9,470 nucleotides of DNA from Candidatus Levyibacteriota bacterium (lineage in GTDB: Bacteria > Patescibacteriota > Microgenomatia > Levybacterales > GWA1-39-11), in contig JACQKO010000053.1 of the NCBI GenBank assembly GCA_016204525.1, forward strand, positions 1 to 9,470, in the 5' to 3' direction. Both the position numbers and the translations under genes were made by a program. Position 1 is the stretch's first letter; every line of letters begins with the position of its first letter. Below the pieces are notes generated by a model. That model had not been told where the DNA came from and made no database searches. It saw only the letters and a list, made by a program, of their open reading frames with translations. This document shows, piece after piece, positions 1 to 5,078 of this stretch.

Positions 1-60
1 AGTGAGGCTAGTCTTAGGCGTGAAAATGTGGAAAAAGGCAATTGCTAGGTAGATAATATA

Positions 61-129
61 AATAGTTACAATAGTTAGAATGGTTAAAATAGTTTAAAAC
101 TATGTAGCCATTCAGCTATTTAGCCATTT
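61..129. repeat. AT-rich short tandem repeats (period 9, then 8)
   Basis: Positions 61-96 hold four 9-nt units of the form AATAGTTAC / AATAGTTAG / AATGGTTAA / AATAGTTTA. Positions 106-129 hold three 8-nt units: AGCCATTC, AGCTATTT and AGCCATTT. The array lies just downstream of the minus-strand secreted-protein gene, so it would be in its 3' untranslated region. The rest of 1-144 shows no gene I can support. The period-9 array recalls the period-9 array inside leuS at 4311-4346, though the units differ. Confidence 0.7.
89..103 (-). terminator. Possible weak stem-loop after the secreted-protein gene
   Basis: Arms ATAGTTT (89-95) and AAACTAT (97-103) pair perfectly around one base. Read on the minus strand, the hairpin lies about 40 nt past the stop codon of the 145-957 gene and is followed by TTTTAACC. 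The stem is only A/U-rich and the tail is short, so this is a weak terminator candidate and may be just part of the repeat array. Confidence 0.3.
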
Positions 130-144
130 TTGGGATAATATTTC

Positions 145-957
145 TTATATTGACGGCGTGGCGATATACTCTATTATATTTTGATATACACCTGCAGGCT
201 GGCTCGCTGATATATTAACTTTGTAGGTAATCTTTCCTTCTCTGTTTCTACCGACATTAGCGCTGCTCATAACAACGTGAGCTGTTTCGCCGGCTTCTGC
301 GCTTGCAAACCGCTTATAGAAATTTTTCGAAGCAAAGCCGGAGTTACAATCCGATCCTGAAACATTATCACATCTGTAACCCAACCCGTAAGTTAACGGA
401 GAAGTCCAGGCTGCTCCTTGCGTATGCGAACAATTTCCCGCATCGCAAGTTGTATCCGGAATATCTGCCCGCCCCGCTTCGCCCTGCACCAGACGGTGCG
501 GGGCTTCGCTTGGCGAGGCCGGGGTATTAGTGGAGGATATCCTTAAGGGGTGATCTTCCTGCACTGTCACTTGATAGCCTGACGTTGAACCTTGTGAGAT
601 AGTTAATGTATTGTCTCGAATTACAGGTTCTCCGGGAACAAGCGCCCCAAAATTTATATCGGTAGTTGAGATAGAAAAAGTAAAAGGTATTATGGAATAT
701 ATGTAGTGAAAACCGGCTCTTACTTTGTAGTTTGCGCCGCTGTATTGTCTCGGAGCAGACTCGCTGCCGCTAAAAGTGACCGTACCGCCGGTTGCGGTTT
801 CTTTTCCTCCAAAAGAGTTGATTTCTGACTGAATAATATATTGGCTGTTGCTCATTCCTAGTGCATTTGCCTCGATTGCAAAAGATAGTATAAATAGAAC
901 AAAAGATATCAAGCTTCCTATAGTGATGAGAGGTTTAAGTAGGTATTTATGATTCAT
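145..957 (-). CDS. Secreted beta-rich protein of a Patescibacteria-type family, function unknown
   Basis: This encodes a 270-residue exported protein. Residues 1-32 form a signal peptide: basic start (MNHKYLLK), hydrophobic core to about residue 28, and a likely signal peptidase I site after ANA (32). The mature part looks like an all-beta surface protein. It has a conserved-looking 'NYKVRAGFHYIYSIIPFTFSIS' type segment around residues 75-100, an 'INFGALVPGEPV' stretch, a region with four cysteines (TTCDAGNC, RCDN, DCNSG) that could form two disulfides, and a C-terminal 'YKVNISASQPAGVYQNIIEY' strand pair. The C-terminal pattern recalls WxL-like cell-surface domains, but I cannot assign it. 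Residues of about 145-164 are encoded by a GC-rich palindrome and look like a later insertion. No Shine-Dalgarno precedes the ATG; a poor -10 (TAAATA, 964-969) lies 6 nt upstream. It could be a structural surface protein or a binding protein. The gene call is firm, the function is not. Confidence 0.85.
   Translation of the reverse strand: MNHKYLLKPLITIGSLISFVLFILSFAIEANALGMSNSQYIIQSEINSFGGKETATGGTVTFSGSESAPRQYSGANYKVRAGFHYIYSIIPFTFSISTTDINFGALVPGEPVIRDNTLTISQGSTSGYQVTVQEDHPLRISSTNTPASPSEAPHRLVQGEAGRADIPDTTCDAGNCSHTQGAAWTSPLTYGLGYRCDNVSGSDCNSGFASKNFYKRFASAEAGETAHVVMSSANVGRNREGKITYKVNISASQPAGVYQNIIEYIATPSI
471..515. repeat. GC-rich palindromic element inserted in frame in the secreted-protein gene
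   Basis: GCACC (486-490) and GGTGC (495-499) form a stem around AGAC, extended by GCCCCGC (471-477) and GCGGGGC (498-504) with a bulge. Flanking copies of GCTTCGC occur on both sides. The element is far more GC-rich than the surrounding gene and encodes the hydrophilic stretch EAPHRLVQGEAGRA, which looks foreign to an otherwise beta-rich protein. It is read in frame without a stop. Confidence 0.7.
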
Positions 958-978
958 GTTTTCTATTTATTTCTAACA

Positions 979-1020
979 CCGCTTTGATTTTCGCGGATTT
1001 ATAGCCGATTACCGCTGATC
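979..1020. repeat. Degenerate AATCnGCGG-type repeat between two minus-strand genes
   Basis: Read on the minus strand, this stretch contains GATCAGCGG, AATCGGC, AATCCGCG and AATCAAAGCGG, four degenerate copies of an AATC-GCGG motif spaced about 10-11 nt apart. It fills much of the 83-nt gap between the secreted protein and the membrane protein. No promoter or gene was recognised within it. Confidence 0.5.
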
Positions 1021-1040
1021 CGGGAATATCTCGCTATTAA

Positions 1041-1661
1041 TCAGCAGAGTGAATCGTCCTGTGCTTCTTTACGTAAGTCTTCAGCTTTCTGCTCTATGTC
1101 TTCGATCTCGTCTATCTCGTCTTCATTTTGAGTTTTCTCGCGCAGGACTTCCGCGTCTTCAAGGATCTGGCCGGTTTTGTCCTCAACTTCCCGAGATAGC
1201 TTTTCTCTTCGCTGAAACTCTCGACCAAAGAAGTAGGAGATAGGCGATAGAAAGACTAGGGAGCCAAGCTTAATTAAGTTTGAAATAAGATCTCCTTCAT
1301 TCAAAGACTGAAAGAATACAGCCCCTAGACCCAATAGAAGCACAAATACGGTTCCCGGTTCAAATAAGAATACAATGCCAAAAAGGAGAAAATAAAGCAG
1401 GAAGAAGAGATTTGAACTGAGGCCGCCAGTTAAAAAGATCGAAAGCAAAAGAGCTAAAGTTATAGTAAAGACTTCCTTATTGGAGCCTACAAATAACTCC
1501 TCGTCCCGCCGACTCCTTTGCCTAATAACAATAAATATGACAGACGCCGCTATGACTAATCCCAAGATTGGCGTCATGTAGGATGATAAAGGGGTTGAGA
1601 TTATAATTAACACAAGCGCGCAAGCAATTATCAGACTGGTTGATTGAGTGAAGAACCTCAT
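1041..1661 (-). CDS. Polytopic membrane protein with acidic coiled-coil tail, function unknown
   Basis: The 206-residue product has about five or six hydrophobic segments (near residues 7-25, 29-47, 63-80, 83-101, 103-119 and 126-146). They are followed by a charged cytoplasmic-looking tail from residue 147 to the end. The tail begins with a basic cluster (REFQRREK) and then becomes strongly acidic and heptad-like (EDIEQKAEDLRKEAQDD), suggesting a coiled coil. I recognise no enzymatic motif. It resembles an uncharacterised conserved membrane protein I associate with Microgenomates; that is from memory. The start at 1661 is supported by TATACT exactly 6 nt upstream and no Shine-Dalgarno. It is divergent from leuS. 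The secreted-protein gene follows on the same strand after 83 nt, so the two might be co-transcribed. The tail could recruit a cytoplasmic partner, which is inference only. Confidence 0.85.
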   Translation of the reverse strand: MRFFTQSTSLIIACALVLIIISTPLSSYMTPILGLVIAASVIFIVIRQRSRRDEELFVGSNKEVFTITLALLLSIFLTGGLSSNLFFLLYFLLFGIVFLFEPGTVFVLLLGLGAVFFQSLNEGDLISNLIKLGSLVFLSPISYFFGREFQRREKLSREVEDKTGQILEDAEVLREKTQNEDEIDEIEDIEQKAEDLRKEAQDDSLC

Positions 1662-1667
1662 GGTTTA

Positions 1668-1697
1668 AGTATACAACTGACAACTAACAACTAACAA
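1668..1697 (-). promoter_or_regulatory. Promoter of the 1041-1661 gene (leaderless)
   Basis: On the minus strand, TATACT (1668-1673) is a 5/6 match to the -10 consensus, and TTGTTA (1692-1697) is a 4/6 match to the -35 with an 18-nt spacer. Six nucleotides separate the -10 from the ATG, so the predicted transcript would begin at the start codon. The -35 lies inside the heptamer array 1674-1703, so the repeat may supply part of the promoter. Confidence 0.6.
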
Positions 1698-1703
1698 CTG
1701 ACA
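1674..1703. repeat. Heptanucleotide tandem array, CAACTRA family, intergenic copy
   Basis: Four units of 7 nt (CAACTGA, CAACTAA, CAACTAA, CAACTGA) plus CA. The same 30-nt string, with only two A-to-T differences, occurs inside leuS at 4078-4107 in the same orientation. Confidence 0.9.
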
Positions 1704-1707
1704 TTAT

Positions 1708-1721
1708 TAAATCCTAAATCC
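1708..1721. repeat. Heptanucleotide repeat TAAATCC
   Basis: Two exact adjacent TAAATCC units followed by a degenerate TAATATCC. Further TAAATCC-type sequence recurs at 1761-1767 and, inverted, at 1888-1912 (TTTAGGATTTAG, TTAGGATTT), so it forms the outer arms of the nested inverted repeat upstream of leuS. Confidence 0.75.
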
Positions 1722-1728
1722 TAATATC

Positions 1729-1759
1729 CCTCCAGGCCAGAGGCCCTCTGGGCCGGAGG
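1729..1759. repeat. GC-rich near-perfect palindrome in the divergent intergenic region
   Basis: The left arm contains CCTCC, GGCC and AGAGG; the right arm contains CCTCT, GGGCC and GGAGG. They form a long GC-rich hairpin in otherwise AT-rich sequence. It is flanked on both sides by TAAATCC-type repeats, as though inserted into them. Its shape resembles the other GC-rich elements at 471-515, 4663-4681 and 7157-7188, but its sequence differs. Confidence 0.75.
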
Positions 1760-1761
1760 CT

Positions 1762-1898
1762 AAATCCTAAACAATACCTGAGGTGGGAGGTTAGAAGCTG
1801 GAAGCTGGATTTATGAAATGGGAAGTGTGATTAAATCTCACATCTAACCTCATTATCTAGCTTCACATTTCCAATTTCCCACATCACGTTTAGGATTT
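1762..1898. repeat. Nested inverted repeat upstream of leuS
   Basis: Outer arms AAATCCTAAAC (1762-1772) and GTTTAGGATTT (1888-1898) are perfectly complementary. Inside them GAGGTTAGA (1787-1795) pairs with TCTAACCTC (1843-1851), and TGTGA (1826-1830) pairs with TCACA (1838-1842). Two direct GAAGCTG heptamers lie at about 1794-1807. The right half also holds ATTTCCAATTTCC (1867-1879), the complement of a 13-mer found in leuS at 3675-3687. No gene is visible here. Confidence 0.75.
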
Positions 1899-1913
1899 AG
1901 TGCTTAGGATTTC

Positions 1914-1922
1914 TGCTATAAT
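1914..1922 (+). promoter_or_regulatory. leuS promoter, extended -10, leaderless
   Basis: TGCTATAAT combines a consensus -10 (1917-1922) with the TGn extension (1914-1915), which can work without a good -35; none is evident at the right distance. The ATG begins 6 nt after the hexamer and there is no Shine-Dalgarno between them, so transcription should start at the A of the leuS start codon. The preceding repeat ends next to this element. Confidence 0.7.
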
Positions 1923-1928
1923 CTACGT

Positions 1929-4586
1929 ATGAACAAAACCTACTCCGCTAAAGCCTCGAGGGGCAAGCAGGACTATAATTCAGGAGAGATTGAGTCGAAG
2001 TGGCCCTTCGACTCCGCTCAGGGTAAACAAACGTATAATCCGACCGCTATTGAATCGAAATGGCAGGCTATTTGGGAGAAGGAGAAGATTTTTTCGCCGG
2101 ACCTCACAAATGCCCAGAATCCCTATTATACCCTTATGATGTTTCCGTATCCCTCAGCCGAGGGACTTCATGTTGGCAACATGTATGCTTTCACGGGGGC
2201 CGATATTCAAGGTCGCTATATGCGAATGAAAGGTAAGGATGTTTTTGAGCCGATTGGTCTTGATGGATTTGGAATACACTCGGAGAACTACGCAATTAAG
2301 GTCGGGCGCCATCCAAGAGAACAAGCAAAGATATCGCAAGAAAACTTCTATCGGCAACTTCGCGCAACCGGAAATGCTTATGACTGGACTCGAACATTAG
2401 AAACTTATGATGCAGATTATTATAAATGGACACAGTGGATATTTGTTCAAATGTTCAAAAAAGGTCTGGCTTACCGTAAAAAAGCGCAGGTAAACTGGTG
2501 CCCGAGTGATTTGACGGTTTTAGCAGACGAGCAAGTTATTGATGGAAAGTGCGAAAGGGATGGTTCGACAGTCGAAAAAAGAGATCTTGAACAGTGGTTC
2601 TTCAAAATCACGGAATATGCTGATGAACTCCTTAATGGTTTGAATCAGATTGATTGGCCTGAAAAGATCAAAATCGCCCAGAAACAGTGGATAGGAAAGA
2701 AGATTGGAATAAACATTAAATACAAAGTAGACGATCTTGAAGACACTATCGAAGTGTTTACGACAAGGCCCGACACCAACTTTGGAGCGACTTTTATTGC
2801 ACTTGCCCCCGAGCATCCGTTAGCACTCAAATTGGCAACTGCTGAAAGCAAAAAAGATGTAGAAAGATATATTAACGTCAGCAAGAAAAAAACGGATCAG
2901 GAAAGAAAAGAGGATGGGAAAGAGAAAACCGGAATTTTCACCGGTGCCTATGCAATAAACGATTTGACCGGTTACAAAATGCCTATTTGGGTTTCGGATT
3001 TTGTTCTTATGGAATTCGGTACGGGTGCTGTTGTAGGTGTTCCCGGCCATGATAAGCGTGATTTTGAGTTTGCTAAAAAGTTTGGCTTAAAAATTATAAG
3101 AGTAGTGGTAGGTACCGATCGGGACAGTTCGGATATTACCAAAATCGAGCAAGTCCAAGAGGAAGAAGGAAGGATGGTAAATTCTGACTTTTTGAACGGC
3201 ATGGATATTCACGAAGCAACAATTAAAATAATGGATTATATGGAAGAGAAAGGGCATGGGAAACGCAAAGTCACATATCACCTTAGGGATTGGTTGATTT
3301 CCCGCCAAAGATATTGGGGGCCACCGATTCCAATGGTTTATTGTTCGACTTGCGAAAAAAATGGTCGCGGTGAGCGTAAAGATATGCCCGGCTGGTGGAC
3401 AGTTTCTGAAGATCAATTGCCAGTTGAGCTTCCAGATGTTAAAGATTGGCGGCCGCAGGGAACGGGTACGTCTCCGTTAGCAAATCACCCCGAATTCTAT
3501 GAAACTACATGCCCATCCTGTAATAGTTCTGCAAAACGGGAGACAGATGTTTCAGATACCTTTTTAGACAGCTCTTGGTATTACTTGCGGTATTTAAGCA
3601 TTGGGAGTGGGGGGAAACAAAAGAATATATCCAAAGATATCAAATCACATCAATCATTGGAAATTGGTAGTATTGGAAATTGGAAATTCGACGAACCGTA
3701 TGAAATTAATATGGTGAGGAAGTGGTGTCCTGTAGCAATCTATATTGGCGGATCAGAGCATTCGGTGCTACACCTTTTATATGTTCGTTTTGTCGCAATG
3801 GTATTGCATGATTTGAATTCTCCCCTTGCGCTTCCATTCCAGGAGCCTTTTCCGCGTTTCTATGCCCACGGACTTCTGATCTCGGAAGGCGCAAAAATGA
3901 GTAAAAGTCGAGGCAATATAATAGTGCCTGATGATTACATTAAGAAGTTCGGCGCAGATACGCTACGACTATATCTTATGTTTTTAGGACCATTTGACCA
4001 CGGGGGAGATTTTAGAGATACAGGGATCGAAGGAATGAATCGCTTTGTTCGTCGCGTTTGGACGCTCCTCACAAAAACAACTGACAACTTACAACTTACA
4101 ACTGACAGGTTGAGATTTATGCATAAGACGATTAAAGCTGTTAGCGAGGATATTGAATCTTTTTCCTACAATACTGCGATTGCAAGGCTGATGGAGTGGT
4201 ATAATTTCATATCAAATAGCAAATATCAAATATCAAAAATGGAGGCGGAGGTTTTTTTGAAACTACTTGCGCCATTTGCGCCGCATTTGACGGAGGAACT
4301 CTGGGGAAGAGTATCAAGGGTATCAAAAGTATCAGAAGTATCAAAGGGGATTCATTTCGAAGAGTGGCCGGAATATGACGAGAAATATTTGGTCGAGGAT
4401 CAAGTAACGGTTGTGGTTCAAGTTAATGGTAAGAGGAGAGGGGAAGTCACGGTTGATAGTTCGAATATTGACAAAAAGCAAGAAGTCGAAGCTTTGGCGC
4501 GAAAAGAAATCGAAAAATATGTAAAAGGCAAACTCGTGAAAAACATCATCTACGTACCAGGCCGCATTATTAACTTTGTAATTTAA
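1929..4586 (+). CDS. leuS: Leucyl-tRNA synthetase
   Basis: Class I aminoacyl-tRNA synthetase that activates leucine with ATP and charges tRNA-Leu in the cytoplasm. It has 885 residues, close to bacterial LeuRS length. The HIGH-type motif is HVGN (81-84) after FPYPSAEGL. The CP1 editing domain shows TTRPDT (278-283) and GTGAVVGVPGHDKRD (364-378), including the conserved aspartate used in editing. The zinc module has C472/C475 and C528/C531. KMSKS is exact at 656-660, and the C-terminal domain ends near VPGRIINFVI. The N-terminus is odd: GKQDYNSGEIESKW (12-25) is repeated as GKQTYNPTAIESKW (32-45), a 20-residue period beside two AKASRGK/FDSAQGK elements. Four further low-complexity stretches (residues about 576-587, 717-727, 761-770, 795-806) coincide with short DNA repeats and probably represent in-frame insertions in surface loops. 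The consensus motif PVDxYIGG reads PVAIYIGG here. The start is set by the leaderless promoter at 1914-1922. All core motifs are present, so it should be functional. Confidence 0.98.
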   Translation: MNKTYSAKASRGKQDYNSGEIESKWPFDSAQGKQTYNPTAIESKWQAIWEKEKIFSPDLTNAQNPYYTLMMFPYPSAEGLHVGNMYAFTGADIQGRYMRMKGKDVFEPIGLDGFGIHSENYAIKVGRHPREQAKISQENFYRQLRATGNAYDWTRTLETYDADYYKWTQWIFVQMFKKGLAYRKKAQVNWCPSDLTVLADEQVIDGKCERDGSTVEKRDLEQWFFKITEYADELLNGLNQIDWPEKIKIAQKQWIGKKIGINIKYKVDDLEDTIEVFTTRPDTNFGATFIALAPEHPLALKLATAESKKDVERYINVSKKKTDQERKEDGKEKTGIFTGAYAINDLTGYKMPIWVSDFVLMEFGTGAVVGVPGHDKRDFEFAKKFGLKIIRVVVGTDRDSSDITKIEQVQEEEGRMVNSDFLNGMDIHEATIKIMDYMEEKGHGKRKVTYHLRDWLISRQRYWGPPIPMVYCSTCEKNGRGERKDMPGWWTVSEDQLPVELPDVKDWRPQGTGTSPLANHPEFYETTCPSCNSSAKRETDVSDTFLDSSWYYLRYLSIGSGGKQKNISKDIKSHQSLEIGSIGNWKFDEPYEINMVRKWCPVAIYIGGSEHSVLHLLYVRFVAMVLHDLNSPLALPFQEPFPRFYAHGLLISEGAKMSKSRGNIIVPDDYIKKFGADTLRLYLMFLGPFDHGGDFRDTGIEGMNRFVRRVWTLLTKTTDNLQLTTDRLRFMHKTIKAVSEDIESFSYNTAIARLMEWYNFISNSKYQISKMEAEVFLKLLAPFAPHLTEELWGRVSRVSKVSEVSKGIHFEEWPEYDEKYLVEDQVTVVVQVNGKRRGEVTVDSSNIDKKQEVEALARKEIEKYVKGKLVKNIIYVPGRIINFVI
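1944..2063 (+). repeat. Duplicated 60-nt unit with GC-rich tags at the leuS 5' end
   Basis: Sequence from 1962-2003 recurs at 2022-2063 with a 60-nt period; both blocks encode GKQ.YN...IESKW with 10 of 14 residues identical. Each block is preceded by a GC-rich tag. The first (1944-1968) is related to the element at 7157-7188, about 18 of 25 positions. The second (2004-2023) begins CCCT and ends AGGG and encodes FDSAQG. The nucleotide identity between blocks is moderate, so the duplication is not recent or has been diversified. Confidence 0.75.
3656..3688 (+). repeat. ATTGGAA heptamer array inside leuS
   Basis: ATTGGAAATTGG occurs twice (3656-3667 and 3672-3683), separated by four bases and followed by another partial unit. 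It encodes LEIGSIGNWKF, in a loop before the conserved IYIGGSEHSVLHLLY segment. The same 12-mer occurs inverted at 5912-5923, between comEA and comEC. Confidence 0.8.
4078..4107 (+). repeat. CAACTRA/CAACTTA heptamer array inside leuS
   Basis: Units CAACTGA, CAACTTA, CAACTTA, CAACTGA plus CA, giving the in-frame peptide TTDNLQLTTD between the catalytic core and the anticodon-binding helical domain. It is identical at 28 of 30 positions to the intergenic array at 1674-1703. Confidence 0.9.
4211..4238 (+). repeat. ATCAAAT heptamer array inside leuS
   Basis: Four 7-nt units: ATCAAAT, AGCAAAT, ATCAAAT, ATCAAAA. They encode about SNSKYQISK in the anticodon-binding region, a polar stretch unlike the flanking helices. 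Confidence 0.8.
4311..4346 (+). repeat. Nonanucleotide GTATCAARR array inside leuS
   Basis: Four 9-nt units (GTATCAAGG, GTATCAAAA, GTATCAGAA, GTATCAAAG) encode the tripeptide repeat VSR-VSK-VSE-VSK. It sits between LTEELWGR and IHFEEWPEYDE, where LeuRS proteins have a surface linker. Confidence 0.85.
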
Positions 4587-4587
4587 C

Positions 4588-4636
4588 TTATGACTTATAA
4601 CCTGTGATTTATAAGTCATCTGTTATAAGTAATTAG
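4588..4636. repeat. Palindromic heptamer repeat after leuS, possible terminator
   Basis: ATGACTTATAA (4590-4600) and TTATAAGTCAT (4609-4619) form an uninterrupted 11-bp stem with an 8-nt loop, starting 3 nt after the leuS stop. The stretch also divides into degenerate 7-nt units (ACTTATG, ACTTATA, ATTTATA). A T-run comes only at 4637-4641, well past the stem, so it may protect the 3' end or end transcription imprecisely, but it is not a classical intrinsic terminator. Confidence 0.7.
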
Positions 4637-4662
4637 TTTTTGCCTAGTTTACTTCTTGATTC

Positions 4663-4681
4663 CCTGCCCGCGGCAGGCAGG
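4663..4681. repeat. Short GC-rich palindrome upstream of the small-membrane-protein operon
   Basis: CCTGCC (4663-4668) and GGCAGG (4672-4677) form a perfect 6-bp stem around CGC, followed by a partial repeat CAGG. It is a GC island in AT-rich intergenic DNA and resembles the other GC-rich dispersed elements of the window. Confidence 0.65.
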
Positions 4682-4707
4682 CATAATTCTTCTGCTTTTA
4701 TTGCCTA

Positions 4708-4737
4708 TTGCAAAGAAACTCTCGGGCAGGTTATTCT
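4708..4737 (+). promoter_or_regulatory. Promoter of the small-membrane-protein operon (leaderless)
   Basis: TTGCAA (4708-4713) and TATTCT (4732-4737) are each 4/6 matches to the -35 and -10 consensus, with an 18-nt spacer. The ATG at 4744 comes 6 nt after the -10, and no Shine-Dalgarno is present. The spacing matches that of the leuS, 1661 and 9410 genes and supports choosing 4744 as the start. Confidence 0.5.
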
Positions 4738-4743
4738 TTATTC

Positions 4744-4965
4744 ATGGAGAGATTTTTTACAAGACCATGGCTCAAGGCATTATCAGGTCTATTCATTAAT
4801 TTCTCTGCCGCGTGGTTTGCGCTTATTTTCATAACACCAATCTTCACAAAAGTCTCGTCATCCGAGGCTACTTTTACCTTGACACGAGATTTTATCTATG
4901 GTATGTTATTTCTAATTGCAACAGTAAAAATAGAGGAGAAATTAGAAAATGAACGATATCCTTAG
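4744..4965 (+). CDS. Small two-helix membrane protein, function unknown
   Basis: The 73-residue product starts MERFFTRPWLKALSGLF and has two hydrophobic segments, about residues 14-34 (FINFSAAWFALIFI) and 49-62 (DFIYGMLFLIATV). It ends in a charged tail, KIEEKLENERYP. The basic N-terminus and charged C-terminus suggest that both ends are cytoplasmic. I recall similar small proteins with an LSGLF.N.SA.WF motif in Patescibacteria but know no function. The ATG at 4744 was chosen over upstream in-frame alternatives because the promoter-like -10 lies exactly 6 nt before it. The reading frame overlaps the next gene by 17 nt, which points to an operon. Confidence 0.75.
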   Translation: MERFFTRPWLKALSGLFINFSAAWFALIFITPIFTKVSSSEATFTLTRDFIYGMLFLIATVKIEEKLENERYP

Positions 4966-5071
4966 TATATCTACTAATGCCCAGATAGCAGGTGCTCTCA
5001 TACTTATTGTGTTCTTATTAATGTATATTGTTTTTGGCAAGAAAACTTTAAGACCCAAAAGCAAGAGATAA
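4949..5071 (+). CDS. Single-helix membrane microprotein A, function unknown
   Basis: This encodes 40 residues: a short polar N-terminus (MNDILSISTNAQ), one transmembrane helix (about residues 13-30, IAGALILIVFLLMYIVF) and a basic tail (GKKTLRPKSKR). The positive-inside rule puts the C-terminus in the cytoplasm. A good Shine-Dalgarno, AGGAG (4934-4938), lies 10 nt before the ATG within the preceding gene, as expected for an internal operon gene. The product resembles microprotein B (5079-5177), sharing FLMYI.F and a KKx..PKSKR tail. No known family is recognised; a small subunit or regulator of a membrane complex is possible. Confidence 0.65.
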   Translation: MNDILSISTNAQIAGALILIVFLLMYIVFGKKTLRPKSKR

Positions 5072-5078
5072 TTACATT

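Noticed and set aside
1..52. Open frames at the left edge, such as one ending at a TAG at 46-48 and another ending at 50-52, that could be C-terminal tails of a gene before the window
   Set aside because: Only 15-16 codons are visible with no recognisable motif, so a real gene cannot be distinguished from chance.
1674..1898. Possible CRISPR array in the leuS upstream region
   Set aside because: Units are 7 nt or nested palindromes without 20-40 nt spacers of even length, and no cas gene is present.
2154..3894. Several antisense open frames of 60-109 codons across leuS
   Set aside because: They oppose a gene with full LeuRS motifs, have no ribosome-binding sites and read as low-quality shadow proteins.
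4590..4619. Hairpin after leuS as a classical intrinsic terminator
   Set aside because: The stem is A/T-rich and the T-run lies about 17 nt beyond it, so it is listed as a repeat with only possible terminator function.
4640..4834. A 64-codon plus-strand open frame over the GC-rich palindrome
   Set aside because: It overlaps the better-supported 4744-4965 gene in another frame and begins in repeat sequence without a start signal.
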